Program-made: the position numbers and the translations under genes
In this document: positions 1-10,424 of the stretch, in pieces
Layout of the letters: each line of letters starts with the position of its first letter
Numbering within the stretch: the first letter of the stretch is position 1
NCBI GenBank assembly: GCA_028023455.1
Contig: JAQFVV010006453.1
Span: 1,096,001 to 1,160,000 of the forward strand
Length of the DNA stretch: 64,000 nt
DNA from: Epiperipatus broadwayi
Taxonomy: Eukaryota > Onychophora > Udeonychophora > Euonychophora > Peripatidae
Reading direction: 5' to 3'
Notes under the pieces: generated by a model
What the model saw: only the letters and a program-made list of their open reading frames with translations
Told to the model about the DNA's origin: nothing
The model's database searches: none

Positions 1-515
1 TTCTGGTGTTGAGTAATAAAGCCTTAAGTTTTTGCCCTGCATGATGTGGCCAGTTGGTATGGAATTTGACTTGGTATTGGGAGGTCCCTGTATGGATTCT
101 GGCACTTACAGGTCTCATGCTCAAACTTGTTAAAAACTCCTGAGCATAACTCATATGCCTTTTTTATAGCAATAATGTATTAATTTGTTATATAGCATAT
201 TAAAATAGTTTGTTTGCAACGTTTTTAAAACATATATTTTTTTTTGTTTGTTAATGTTTAATGTAAATTGATTACAGTGGAGTTTGAAAAAACATGTCAG
301 CTAATTAAAAAAAAATATCTTGTTAGTTATTCAATGTCTCATTTACTAACTATTTAAGTGCTTGGACACAAATAAAAAGTGGATTTATAATTAGCCTTGC
401 TACTACATGGCATAGCTGTATATTTGTATAAAATATTGATTGATTTTTTTTTAAAGAATAATTATAATTTTGATATTGTTATGCAGACATTCTAATTTGA
501 ATCATTACATAAGCA

Positions 516-517
<2 letters not shown>

Positions 518-559
<42 letters not shown>

Positions 560-602
560 TGATGATGATGATGATGATGATGATAATGATGACGATGATA
601 AC
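518..602. repeat. (TAA)n followed by (GAT)n microsatellite
   Basis: About 13 TAA units run directly into about 9 GAT units with one or two interruptions. It is a compound trinucleotide microsatellite. The first 500 bases of the window show no gene or recognisable element. Confidence 0.95.
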
Positions 603-705
603 AACAAAAATAAAAAACTCAATATTTCTTCTTTCCTTAATTTAAATATAACAAAATAAATAGTGGTGATACACTATCTGAAAATATTAATTTCTTGAAA
701 ATTAC

Positions 706-1460
706 AGCTGGGCACTGCTTTCACCCAGGTCAGTCATATTCATAAAACTAATGTAGGTTCACATAAATAGAATTTATAAGTTAAATAATTTATATACATT
801 TATGTTACAATGCAATGCATGAGTGTTTCTTGATTATTGCATTGATGTTATTCACAATAAGCCACACCTCTCTATATTTTATTTTTCGATCACAAACAAC
901 TTTATTAATAAGTGAATCAAAATTGTGGCCAGACTCAATTTCATGTTCAAAAATATAGTCTTAATATTGGGGTCTGTTTTAGCCTTTTTGTATATATTTA
1001 TGTGCTGTGCTAATCTAGTAGCATATTTGGCATGACACTCGCCATAGTAAATTGCATTATGTGTTGGTTCATTCCATTTAATTTTATAAACTATTTGAAG
1101 TGCTTGGTCTTGAGATAATTTGTCTTTAGTGTTATTTAATATTTAATCAAGATTAGCAAGGGGTTCTAAAACTAATATTGAATTCATTTGAGGATGATCC
1201 ATGCATTAATATTGTTATTACTGTTGATACTATTTAAAGATGAATAGAATTAAGAGTTTTATTTAATATATTAATATTATATCCTGAATTGACTAAGTCT
1301 TTTATAAAATTTTCAATACTGTCTTTTCTGTCTGCTTCAAATTTGCATAATTTATAGGTTCTATACAAAAAACATTTAAATCCAGCTAATTTATGTAAAA
1401 TTCTAGTATAAGAATGTGGGGGAATTAAACCACTAATGTTGATGGGTTTTATATTCATTT
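706..1460 (-). pseudogene. Penelope-like element, 3' half (RT thumb and GIY-YIG endonuclease), copy 1
   Basis: Read on the minus strand, 1458-1234 encodes an RT-thumb-like segment (LIPPHSYTRILHKLAGFKC ... SGYNINILNKTLNSI). Around 1115-930 lies a GIY-YIG domain with IVYKIKWNEP, AIYYGECHAKYATRLAQH and, after a one-base frameshift, IFEHEIESGHNFDSL. These blocks are in the order known for PLE proteins. The rest of the RT is absent. The terminal ~180 bp (706-890) recur inverted at 2205-2386, so this half pairs with the copy at 1640-2386. Frameshift and stops make it a dead copy. Confidence 0.75.
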
Positions 1461-1749
1461 TATAATTAATTTGTACATTTGAATGTTGGATATGAATATC
1501 AAAAATTTACATCATTTGATATATCTTCATTTTCTATCATCCATATTAAAGAAGATAATTGTCTAAACCCCACCTAATCGTAATCATATGTTGAACAACA
1601 CTAAAAACAAATTATTTCCAGACTAAGCTCGCCAAATAGTTATAAAATGAAATGCAATGAACCAACAAGTAACACAATTTACCATGTCAAATCTTGTGTC
1701 AACTGCACTACAAAATTAGCACAGCACAAATATATATATATATAAAACA

Positions 1750-2013
1750 AAAACAAGTTATAAATCACGTAACTTGCTTTCGCTTGCACGTGTCTGAAAA
1801 ATTCATGCTTGCAAACTGATAGGAACTTGTTGCATAAACGCTTGGAGTTAGTGTTTAGATCTAGTTTCTGGCCATACCCTTCACTGATGATAGCAAATTA
1901 GCTTGAAATCAGCTGATCTGAAGGTGGAGCCAATGAAAGAGATAGTGAATTCTGACTCTTTTGATGTTTATATAAACAAAAAATGCTTGTATGGAGGTTT
2001 TGGTAAAGCTCCA

Positions 2014-2100
<87 letters not shown>

Positions 2101-2140
2101 ATAAACATGCTAACACAGAGTCCAATTTAAGTCTATATAT
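1750..2140. other. Insertion that interrupts PLE copy 2
   Basis: This stretch has no counterpart in PLE copy 1, yet the endonuclease homology resumes on its far side. It contains 1750-2015 of unrecognised sequence with no homology elsewhere in the window, and then the long TA tract. It is best read as an insertion or a microsatellite-driven expansion. No target duplication could be seen. Confidence 0.5.
2016..2097. repeat. (TA)n microsatellite, ~41 units
   Basis: An uninterrupted alternating TA run of about 82 bases. It creates spurious Ile-Tyr reading frames on both strands, which should not be taken as genes. Confidence 0.97.
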
Positions 2141-2386
2141 TTGGGACATGAAATCAAATCTGGCTACAATTTTGATCCACTTAATATTAAAATTATTTGT
2201 GCTGACTGCAGTGATTGAAAAATAAAATATAAGGAGGTGTGGTTTATTACAAATAATGTCAGTGTAATAAACAAGAATGTATTGCATTATCACTATTTAA
2301 ATTATTTAACTTATAAATTCTATTTATATAAACATACTTTAGTTCTATGAATATAACTGACCTGGTTGAAAGCAGTACTAAACTGT

Positions 2387-2778
2387 AATTTTAAATAATT
2401 TGATATTTCCAGCATTGTGTATTATCACTATTTATTGCTTAACAATAATAATAAATGTATGATTGGTTTTTCAAAAAGTCATGTGACATTCAATTATTCA
2501 AGTGGCCTGTTGAAAGTTGCAATTCTATTTAAATATCCAAACTAAGATTTTTGTTACTTTACTCATTTGAGAATTAATTAAAGAACTTTTTGGTTTTGGA
2601 TTATGCCAATGTATTGACAAAAATTTCACTTTAACTCAAAATTTTCTCTATGATATATTAAATGCCTTATTCTATAATTTTTTCCAATTGCCAATGTCCA
2701 TAACCACCCAATAGTGATTAGTAAATGGAAAACTAAGTAATCTTAAGTAAAGGTCCCAGCTCTACCTGAATTGGTCAA
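2387..2778. other. No feature recognised
   Basis: AT-rich unique-looking sequence. No reading frame, no tRNA-like box and no match to the repeat families of this window were found. Confidence 0.5.
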
Positions 2779-2794
2779 ATGAATATAGATATAT

Positions 2795-2907
2795 ATTTTT
2801 TCCCTATGTCAAACCATCGACCGGGAAGCAAACCCATGACAATTGTCTGCAAGCAACTGCTTGCTTGCAAGGTAGCTATACTGACCTCTTGGCTACCAAC
2901 ACTTGAC
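2795..2907 (-). mobile_element. tRNA-derived SINE (family S1) with 16 bp target duplication
   Basis: On the minus strand it starts at a GTTGGTAGCCAAGAGGTCAG box, which resembles the A box of a tRNA-Ser-like gene. The B-box equivalent is a GGTTTGCTTCCC stretch, and a short A/T tail follows. The same unit recurs at 5184, 11894, 46608, 60275 and 60733. It is flanked by a perfect direct repeat, ATGAATATAGATATAT (2779-2794 and 2908-2923). This is the mark of LINE-driven insertion. Confidence 0.88.
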
Positions 2908-3269
2908 ATGAATATAGATATATTTAGATATACCATAACAATCTAATAGCAGCTAGTAAATGATTGATTAAATATTCTTAACTCAAGAGTAAAGTTCTCC
3001 ATTAATTTGGATTGGTCAGATGAATATCTATATAATTTAGGTATTTAAACACCAAATAACTTTTGAATGAAAGAAGATTATGTAAATTGAAAGTACTGTA
3101 TCTTATTAAATAGGGCACTGTTTAATTTTGTAAAGTTAGAAAAAAAAAGTGAAAAAATGATTGATTAAAAAGTGGTTATATACTTCCCTAATGAGGTTGA
3201 GATACAAACTTTGAATAGCAACTTATGATAGATTCATTATAAATAAAAAGTAGATAAATAGAATTATGA

Positions 3270-4045
3270 TGATTTATGGTATTTCAGATAGAATGGTAAG
3301 ATTAGATGGTTGTTCAACTTAATGGAAGATAACAATAAAGATAATTCAGGTTAATGCAACATCATGTTCTCATTGTGATGATGAAGTAAATTTTTTTTAC
3401 ATTGATATACAAATGTTTTTGATTACACTAAGCAACACCATAAAATTGTCATGGGAGATTTTAATTAAATGCTGTGGGTAAACTTGATTATGGTAACAAA
3501 AATGGGAGAAATGACAGATTTGAGGAATTTGTAGACAAAAGAAAAGTTATATACTATAAATTCTTCTCTTTTTTTTTTTTTTTTTAAATATGAATATGGA
3601 AACATTCGAATAAAAATATAGCAGAATTGCATTATGTTTTGATTAACAGAAAATATGTAATTCAGAATTGTAATGGTCCTAATAAATTTAACACAGGAAA
3701 TAATCATGAATTAGTGAAATGTAAGATCATGTTAAAGCAAAACTAGAGACACAAAACGTATTAAAAAGATGCTATTGTCAGTTGAGTTTTTAACCTTCAG
3801 AAACAGTTCAGTGAATTTAAATTAGAACTTGTTAATCGTGTAGTAATATTGACAGACTTTGAAATGTTTCAAACTTAACTGCAATCAACAAGAAGACAAC
3901 TGGTCCTATATTAAAGAATTGCAACAAAGATAGCTGCTGCTAAAAACCCAGTAATTTAACAGTAAATTTTCAAGTTAAATAAGACATATGAAGAAAAAAG
4001 GAATATGATTTTTTTAAAATGATCAATTAAAAAGAATTGAATTAC
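3270..4045 (+). pseudogene. RTE-type LINE, apurinic-like endonuclease region, decayed
   Basis: Across several frames the plus strand shows remains of an APE-type endonuclease: IIQVNATSCSHCDDEV, KIVMGDFN (the GDFN motif at ~3447-3470), then KWTW-like, DYVLINRKY-like and FNTGNNHELVKCK segments (3590-3730), and finally the linker. These are in RTE order. Stops and frameshifts are frequent. The element appears to continue at 5525-7480 after a block of nested insertions (4046-5390). The RT half has the same family character as the better copy at 37577-39098. Confidence 0.75.
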
Positions 4046-4210
4046 CTAGAGCAAAGGTCTGCCAATTTTTTAACATAAAGAGCCATTTTGTTTCTCCCAC
4101 CTTTAAAGAGCCACAAGGAAAGATGTATCTCCCTCTATTCTCATTAAAGAGCCACAGGAAAAGAAGTATCCCCAATCCCAATAAGAAGTCACAAGGAAAG
4201 AGCTAAAAAT
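4046..4210 (+). repeat. hAT-end-like fragment with repeated GAGCCACA units
   Basis: CAAAGGTCTGCCAA followed by TTTTTTAACATAAAGAGCCA resembles the ends of many animal hAT elements, which read CAGGGGTCTGC...AGAGCC. It is followed by three copies of AAGAGCCACAAGGAAAGA-like units spaced about 50 bp apart. No second terminus and no transposase were found, so it is an end fragment at most. It lies inside the broken RTE element. Confidence 0.4.
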
Positions 4211-4450
4211 ATGTTCATGAAAAATATGAATTGAGTGGCTATCGATATATTTGAACATTTATTTTAATAATAGAATATAATAGAATTTGTATACATTTTA
4301 ACAAAATAAAAAAAAATCTCTTAAAATAAATCAATAAAAACAAAAAAATACTTTGATAATTGGATTTATAAATATATTAAGTAATCTCAATATTATCACA
4401 TATTCTTTTAAATTCATATAAATAAAGATACAATAAAACAAAAGGCAAAT

Positions 4451-4508
4451 GATTCCCAACATGCATTTTGTGCTGAACCAGCACTCATAGTCGGTCCACA
4501 TTACCATC
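4451..4508 (-). ncRNA. Degenerate hammerhead-like motif (HH-A), left arm
   Basis: The minus strand reads CTATGA, then GTGCTGGTTCAGCAC, AAAA, TGCATG and TTGGGAATC. Stem II is perfect. The core has lost G5, and the conserved GAAA is AAAA, so it should be inactive. Confidence 0.6.
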
Positions 4509-4769
4509 TCTCATATATATCTATTATATAAAAAAATATTTATCTATATTAAATAATTACATTTTGAATTACAAGTGTTAGATTAATTCAACCCACACCT
4601 TTGACACCATCCATTTTAGATAAATACAGTAATGATTATTACTAATCATTTACTAAACTAGAGATTATCTCTAGCACAGATGTGTGATTTGAGTTACTTT
4701 GATACTTGTAATTCAAAATATAATTATTTAATATAGATAAATATTTTTCATATAATAGAAATATATATG

Positions 4770-4829
4770 AGAGATGGTGAGTGGACCAACTGATCTGGTT
4801 CAGCACGAAATGGATCTTGGGTGACATTT
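4770..4829 (+). ncRNA. Degenerate hammerhead-like motif (HH-A), right arm
   Basis: Both stem I strands survive (GTGGACCAA and TTGGGTGAC), as do GAAATGGATC and its cleavage-site context. Five to seven bases are deleted between CTGAT and CTGGTTCAG, which removes the GA of the core and half of stem II. It should be inactive. Confidence 0.6.
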
Positions 4830-4975
4830 GTCTTGTGCTGTATCTTTATTTATATGAATTTAAAAGAATATGTGGTAGTGTTGAGGTTATTTAACATATT
4901 TATAAAGATATTATACATAGGAAAGAGAAATGTAAATGACTCCATGTGTGTGCATGCTTAATTAAAAAAAATCAG

Positions 4976-5137
4976 ATATACTAATCTTTAATTAAGTTTT
5001 GAAGTTTATATCTGTGCTAGAGACAATCTAGTTTAATAAATGACTAGTAATAATCATTACTGTATTTATATAAAATTAATGGTGTCAAAGATGTGGGTTG
5101 AGTTAGTTTGACACTTGTAATTCAAAATGTAATTATA
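4976..5137 (+). repeat. Partial HH-A-palindrome centre, inverted
   Basis: Reverse complement of 4560-4682 at high identity, including the TTTGACACTTGTAATTCAAA block. It contains no ribozyme core. Confidence 0.7.
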
Positions 5138-5183
5138 GTTTGATTTATTCACAAATTTCTATTTTAATATTAGTCATGTACAA

Positions 5184-5303
5184 GTCTTGCATTGGTGGTC
5201 AAGAGGTCAGTGTGACTGCCTTGCACTTGCAGGCAGTTGCCCAGGTTGCGGGTTCACGCCCGGTCAATGCTATGACACTTTAAAAAAATAAAAATAAAAA
5301 AAA
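5184..5303 (+). mobile_element. tRNA-derived SINE (S1) with 18 bp target duplication
   Basis: It begins TCTTGCATTGGTGGTCAAGAG, with an A-box-like GTGGTCAAGAGGTCAG. The B box is GGTTCACGCCC, and the end is CTATGACAC followed by an A-rich tail. The direct repeat AATATTAGTCATGTACAA flanks it exactly (5166-5183 and 5304-5321). It shares the CTTGCACTTGCAGGCAGTTGCCC region with the copy at 11894, which marks a subfamily. The tail and the intact duplication mark it as relatively young. Confidence 0.92.
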
Positions 5304-5524
5304 AATATTAGTCATGTACAATAATTACTATTCTATATTTAAGGCTGAATTCAAAAAACAATGAGTAATGCACATTTTTCCTCTCCTAGAGTTATCAAAA
5401 TATTTATGCACAAATTACAATAGGAAATGAAAAATGTGTTTATACTTATCATGATAAAAAGAAGTATGTGGTTGGGATCAAAGAGTCATATTTGATTCGC
5501 ACAAGCCATAATTTGCCTATTCCT

Positions 5525-7480
5525 AATCTAGAGGTTTGTAGAAAGATATAAAAAACAATTAATAGCAAAATAAGAAAATATAATTGTGAATTGATATGGA
5601 AAGATATGAAAGAGAATAAAAGTCCCAAAAGTTTAAAACAAGACTTTGGTATTGAAATGAAAGAGTTATTTTTGCAACAAGAAAAAAAAAAGGAGCTATT
5701 ACTAAAAAAAAAATGATATAATGAAATGTGCAGTTTTAAAAAGAATTATATAATAATAAAAATAATAAAAAAATTAAACTATTCTCTATAATTATTATAT
5801 TTTCTGAATTTCTCAGCATTTTAAATGAGGATGTGAGATCTGAAATTAAATCTACGAAATAAGATAATGGTATTTTCAGCTGACCATCCGCCATTCATTG
5901 AAGTTCATTTTTCTTTTCATAATTACAAAAAAAGTAAGAGGACTACGCATGCATGAATACCACAGTTCTTTGCGTCTTCTTTGGTTCTTTCTATAGGTAG
6001 TTGCCATTTTTTTTTATGACAAAAAATAAATCAAGTGAAAAAATATAAAAATTATTGGCAAAGTTATATATCAAATGTTTAAGTGCTAATAAAATTGTAC
6101 CAAATGGTTAAAAGAATAGAGTAGTAATACTGATATTTAAGAAAGATGATAAAGAAAATATTAAATATTACATGTTTATTTGTCTTCTATCAATTCTATA
6201 CATTTTAAATTAAGATAATTACAACTTGTCTCTAGTGAATTTTGGATTTTAAGCAACTCAAAAAAAAAGATGGCCTTAGAAGTGGTTTAAGCATAGTGAA
6301 TCAAATCCAAGTATTAAAAGATGTTACAAAAGAATCAATGAATGTAGATTATCATTATGCTCTGGCATTTGTAGATTACGAAAAGGCAAAATTAATCTTT
6401 AGATTAAATTGTGATACTAAAAAGATTAATATTGAAACAGTGACAAAATTCTTCATACAGTGCCACCCACTGCAAGCCAGAGTAATCAATGGATGCAACA
6501 AAGCTTGCATTGGATGGCACTACTGTATGGAGAATTTTTCTACTGTTTTAACAGCTTGTGTAAGCATAGGAAATAGTGATCATGTGGTGTTTAGAAGATT
6601 AAAATTGAGAAAAAAGTATGACAGAATGATTTCATATGACCAAGACATTTTACAACAGGTTTACAAAAAGTATCTTGTGAATAAAATGAGAATCTGAAGG
6701 ATTAAAAATAAATGGGAATTATTTAAATCATCTAGATTTTGCAGATAATGTGGTTATTTTTGAAAATAATGTTTTAACACTTTAGGAAATGTTGCAAGAG
6801 TTATTAGATGAAAATAAGAAAATATGACTAAAGATGAATGTTAAAAAGACTAAAGTAATATTCAATGAATTTTCTCAAAAGAAGAAAGTAAAAATCAATA
6901 AACATGAGTTAGAAGAAGCTTAGAATTTCAAATACCTTGATCATATTATTAATATAATGAAAACACAGTGGATAAAAATTGATCATAAAATTAAAATTGT
7001 TTGGAATGATCTTCGTAGAAACAGATAATATGATTATCTGTTTGAAAAAGAATTTTTATAGATATTTTTTTATCTATTTTTATTTATAAATCTGAGACTT
7101 GAAAAGTCAACAGAAGAGCATGGAGAGACTTCAGATTACTCAATGATGTATTGGTGTAATGGATATTAGGTGTAAAAAAAAGAAATCTAAAATGAAATAC
7201 ATGGATGAGATAATGGGCAAGTATCAGTGACTTGATTAAAGGAATTAAAAACCTGAAATGGATTTGGGTTGGACATACTGCTAAAAAGATAATAATTAAA
7301 GTCTTAAACTGGATCCCAAGAGCTTGTAAAAGATATAAAAATAGATCACATATAAGATAACTGGACGAAATAAGAAACTTTTAGGTGTGTAATAGAGAAG
7401 AGAAGCTATGGATTAGAAAAATGGAAGTAAACTTGAACATATTTTTATCCTACAATAGATTGATAATAGTTGAAAATAAA
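5525..7480 (+). pseudogene. RTE-type LINE, linker and reverse transcriptase, decayed
   Basis: Recognisable pieces run in order on the plus strand. 5540-5690 gives INSKIRKYNCELIWKDMKE (linker). 5810-5850 gives ILNEDVRSEIKS. 6050-6150 gives fingers ending IFKKDDKENIKYY. 6242-6400 gives GLRSGLSIVNQIQVLKDVTKE and ALAFVDYEKA (RT motif A, aspartate kept). 6730-6760 is the LDFADNVVIF motif C, with the second D lost. 6840-7480 is the C-terminal YGSETW/GHIA-like tail. Motif A is split from motif B by an HH-B insertion. Many stops; not functional. Confidence 0.82.
6438..6594 (+). mobile_element. Short HH-B retroposon inserted in the RTE RT domain
   Basis: Between KINIE of the RT and its continuation lies a 157 bp element. 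It starts near CAGTGACAAAATTCTTCATACAG and ends GATCATGTGGTGTTTAG. Inside are two inverted arms (CATACAGTGCCAC and GGCACTACTGTATGGAG). The RT sequence AAGATTAATATTGAAA (6422-6437) is repeated, with about two changes, at 6595-6609. Removing the insert and one repeat restores RT alignment into motif B (QGDSISP region, now QNDFIS). It is an internally deleted copy without a ribozyme core. Confidence 0.75.
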
Positions 7481-8269
7481 AATGTTAATATAGTGTAGTG
7501 TTTAAACATGTAAATAGTATATACTATGTACATATCTTAGAATAATTAAATTTAAAAATTGATATTTAAGACAAACTAAAATAATTAACAAAAATAAGAT
7601 AAAATTCTGTGTACATTTTTAAACATACAATACAAATGATTTTAACATGTACACAATGGTATATAAACAATAGTGTTTAATTTAGAAATTAAAAATATTA
7701 AGTCATTATTCTCTTTCTCTCTTTATCAAAACAGAAATAGTAAAAAAACTTACAACTTTTGAAGCTTTTTTCTTCTTTCTTTTTATGATGAAAATTATTG
7801 ATGACTGCAAAATATTCAATGCTTAAATGATGTTTAATTTTCAAAAATCTAAACTAATTACTTCCCTGGAAAATATAACAGTTTTTAGTTCCTTCTGACA
7901 TTTTAAGACTGATGTGCCATTTATTGTGTCATGTTATTTTTTTTGTTAATTTTTAGAAATTTCATTTATTTATTTTTTAAATATAATTTATTGAAAACAT
8001 GAAAACTGAAAAAATAATACAAGAGGAATCCTGTGCAGATGTTTACTAAATGTTTCATATTTATTATAAATACTGAGAAAAACATTACTAATATTTTTAG
8101 TTCTTTATCTGTTATGGATAGGACCAACGTATAGTTCATACCTCAAAAATATACAACTCAAAAACTGTATACATAATTATTAATTTAATATCAGTAATTA
8201 TTTTTATATCATTATTATTGTAGAAGTATTTATGTAAACATGGGCATTGATTATATATATATGTGTGTG
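7481..8269. other. No feature recognised
   Basis: Very AT-rich. I saw no reading frame, tRNA-like box, palindrome or match to the repeat families here, apart from a short TATATATGTGTGTGTG run near 8252-8274. Confidence 0.5.
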
Positions 8270-8525
8270 TGTGTAATGTTTGGAATTATCCATTTATAAT
8301 TACTTAATTAGAAAGCACTTTATCTAAAGCAGTAGCAAATGAAGTGCAGCTGTCTCAGGTCAAGAGTGAAAGTAAAACATCCAGACTAATTTTTAAAATT
8401 AGCCTGAAAGTTTTACTTTCACTATTGACCCAGGGCAGGGGACTTTCCTTTGCTAATGTTCTAGGTAAAGTGTTTTCTCATTAAGTAATTATAAATGAAT
8501 AACTCCAATCATTAAATATTTACAT
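8270..8525. repeat. Foldback element, ~120 bp arms
   Basis: 8272-8388 and 8396-8520 are inverted copies joined by a loop of only a few bases. Shared blocks include TTTATAATTACTTAAT, AGTGAAAGTAAAAC and the GCAAA(T/G)GAA stretch. The arms differ at roughly a fifth of sites. No reading frame is present. It lies 35 bp from the DNA transposon at 8559, but the two share no terminal sequence. Confidence 0.8.
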
Positions 8526-8558
8526 TTACACATTCATTAAAAGTAGCATATATATATA

Positions 8559-9664
8559 CACCTGGGTCTTGTTTTACACGATAGATAGGTTCCTCAGAAA
8601 ACATGCGCAAATGAAATCATGCAAAAATAGATGTAACTTACATTGAAAAAGGGGGGATGCAGTCTATGATTTTTCAAAATTAGCATAAAAGCAAAGCACC
8701 AATGTAAAATTACTTTAAAATTCACGCAAAAAAAAAATAAGGAAATAAAATATGACTAATAAAAAATTTCAAATTTGAAAAAAATTGATACAAGACAAAC
8801 TTTTTTTAACTATAATATTTAATTTTATTCAAAATAATATATTTTTATGCATAATTTACAGTACGATAATTTACATTTTTTTATACACATTTTAATTATT
8901 ATCTCTATTTGCCGAAACACACGTTCGTTTGCACTCTCATGTTGTGTTAATGTTTTTCTGTTGACAACGTAATTAGTAATTAATCTTTGAGACAATGATT
9001 TTATTAATTGTTTATGAACTTAGACTTATGATAATAAAAAGACATTTATTCACCACTGCTGGGAAAAATTTAATTAAAACTAACAACTAAAAATTAAATT
9101 CTTATTTTTGTCTTTAATTTTCAATTCCATTTAAAAATCAAATTTCACATCAGATTATTTCAAGTCACCGTAATTTTTAAATTGTTAATTACAATTAAAA
9201 ATCAGATTTTAATTTTTAATTGTCAATTTTAATTGTGCCCACTGCTATTACTGACCTTTTAAAAATAAACTTGTGGACACTAAATGATTAATAATTGATT
9301 ACGTTCTTTTTTAAAAAGCAAAAACAGAATGTGATTTAAAATGCAAAATTAACACGCACAATGTTTGAACAAATTTACATTATAATCTTGTAAAATTTAA
9401 TGTGTGTATACATAAAATGTGGAAATCATGATTTTAATTTCATTATTGCATAAAATCTTACTATTATAAAGCACTGAAAATATTGAAATTACTAAGTTGA
9501 AAGTCAAATTCCAATAATGTGCTATTACTTTCAATATAACATAACTGCGTGAAATTTATTATTTAAAGTAATAGCGCAATATTGGAGTTTGACTTCCGGT
9601 GAAACATGAATCGCATAACTTCAAAATCATGTTAAATAAGTCTGTGTAAAAAGAGACCCAGGTG
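8559..9664. mobile_element. Non-autonomous TIR DNA transposon, 1.1 kb
   Basis: Left end CACCTGGGTCTTGTTTTACAC (8559-8579) and right end, read inverted, CACCTGGGTCTCTTTTTACAC (9644-9664) match at 19 of 21 bases. Both sit in TATATATA flanks, which fits a TA or TATA target. The interior has no transposase frame. It contains an internal inverted pair, 9497-9533 with 9567-9597 (AAAGTAATAGC and GCTATTACTTT). I cannot assign the superfamily. A TA target would fit mariner/Tc1-like cousins, but the terminal motif is not one I can name. Confidence 0.75.
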
Positions 9665-10424
9665 TATATATATATATATACACAAAGACAGTTGAAAATC
9701 TAGAAAGCAAAAAGTCATATAGTTAGAAAGAAATAATCTGTGATTTTATGTTGAATGGTGTGTACATTACTAATGTTCACATGTGCAATAAAGTGTTTAA
9801 ATGTACATGTTGTCTGATTGCACAAATTCTAGTTACAATTTACTGATTATTATTATTATAAACAAAAAAAATGGAATAATGTTCAGCATATCAATATGTA
9901 ATGATAATTACTAGCCAAAGATAGCTTACACTATATCTGCCATCCTACGTAACATTTTACAATTTTTTTTTAAAAAATCACTTGAAAGTCACACAATATT
10001 AACATCCCCACATAAATGATCAAATATCCATAATTTTTGTATATTAACACAAATATGTGGTTTATTTGATAAATTGAATGTAATATTTATAAAATGTGCC
10101 TCCTTGACTTTTTTATTCAGTTCATTTTCCAAGTGTAAAATAAAAACTCTGTCAAAGCAAAAATTCCATTACAAATAATTTAATGTTCTGGGAATACAGA
10201 TTTAACTCTATCCACAGAATATTGCAATTCATTATAAAAAAGTTTTTTTTATGAATCTCTTTTAGCAATACACACTTCAATTCATCAATGTAACTGTACC
10301 CACAATAGCATTCCACTCTCTCTATATATATTACAATTGTTAATTTTATCAAGAGCATTTTTTTCTATTAATAATTAATCTATCAGTATTTGATTCAGCA
10401 TTTGATTCAATGGTATAGATAGCT

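Larger units (their letters stand above)
1640..2386 (+). pseudogene. Penelope-like element 3' end, copy 2, inverted relative to copy 1
   Basis: At 1650-1740 the plus strand reads KCNEPTSNTIYH and KLAQHKYIYI, the same GIY-YIG segment as copy 1 on the other strand. At 2142-2215 it resumes with a match to the EIESGHNFDSL block (GHEIKSGYNFDPLN). Its final ~180 bp match 706-890 as a reverse complement, including the gaccTGG/ccaGGTC ends. A ~390 bp foreign stretch with a long TA tract splits the domain. The two copies form a head-to-head pair with about 180 bp of centre. Confidence 0.7.
4364..4910. repeat. Large palindrome made of two inverted HH-A repeats
   Basis: The left arm (4364-4600) and right arm (4690-4909) are reverse complements over more than 200 bp, with a ~90 bp centre. 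Each arm carries an HH-A ribozyme-like block facing opposite ways. A further inverted copy of the central part (4560-4682) is at 4976-5137. The palindrome lies inside the RTE pseudogene, so it inserted later than that element. Confidence 0.85.

Noticed and set aside
2015-2293. Open frames rich in repeated Ile-Tyr over TA tracts (also 40238, 55168, 62567)
   Set aside because: They are translations of (TA)n microsatellites.
4451-4829. Active hammerheads formed by the two arms of the 4.4 kb palindrome
   Set aside because: Core bases are missing in both arms. Pairing the two arms places G at the cleavage position, which does not permit cleavage.
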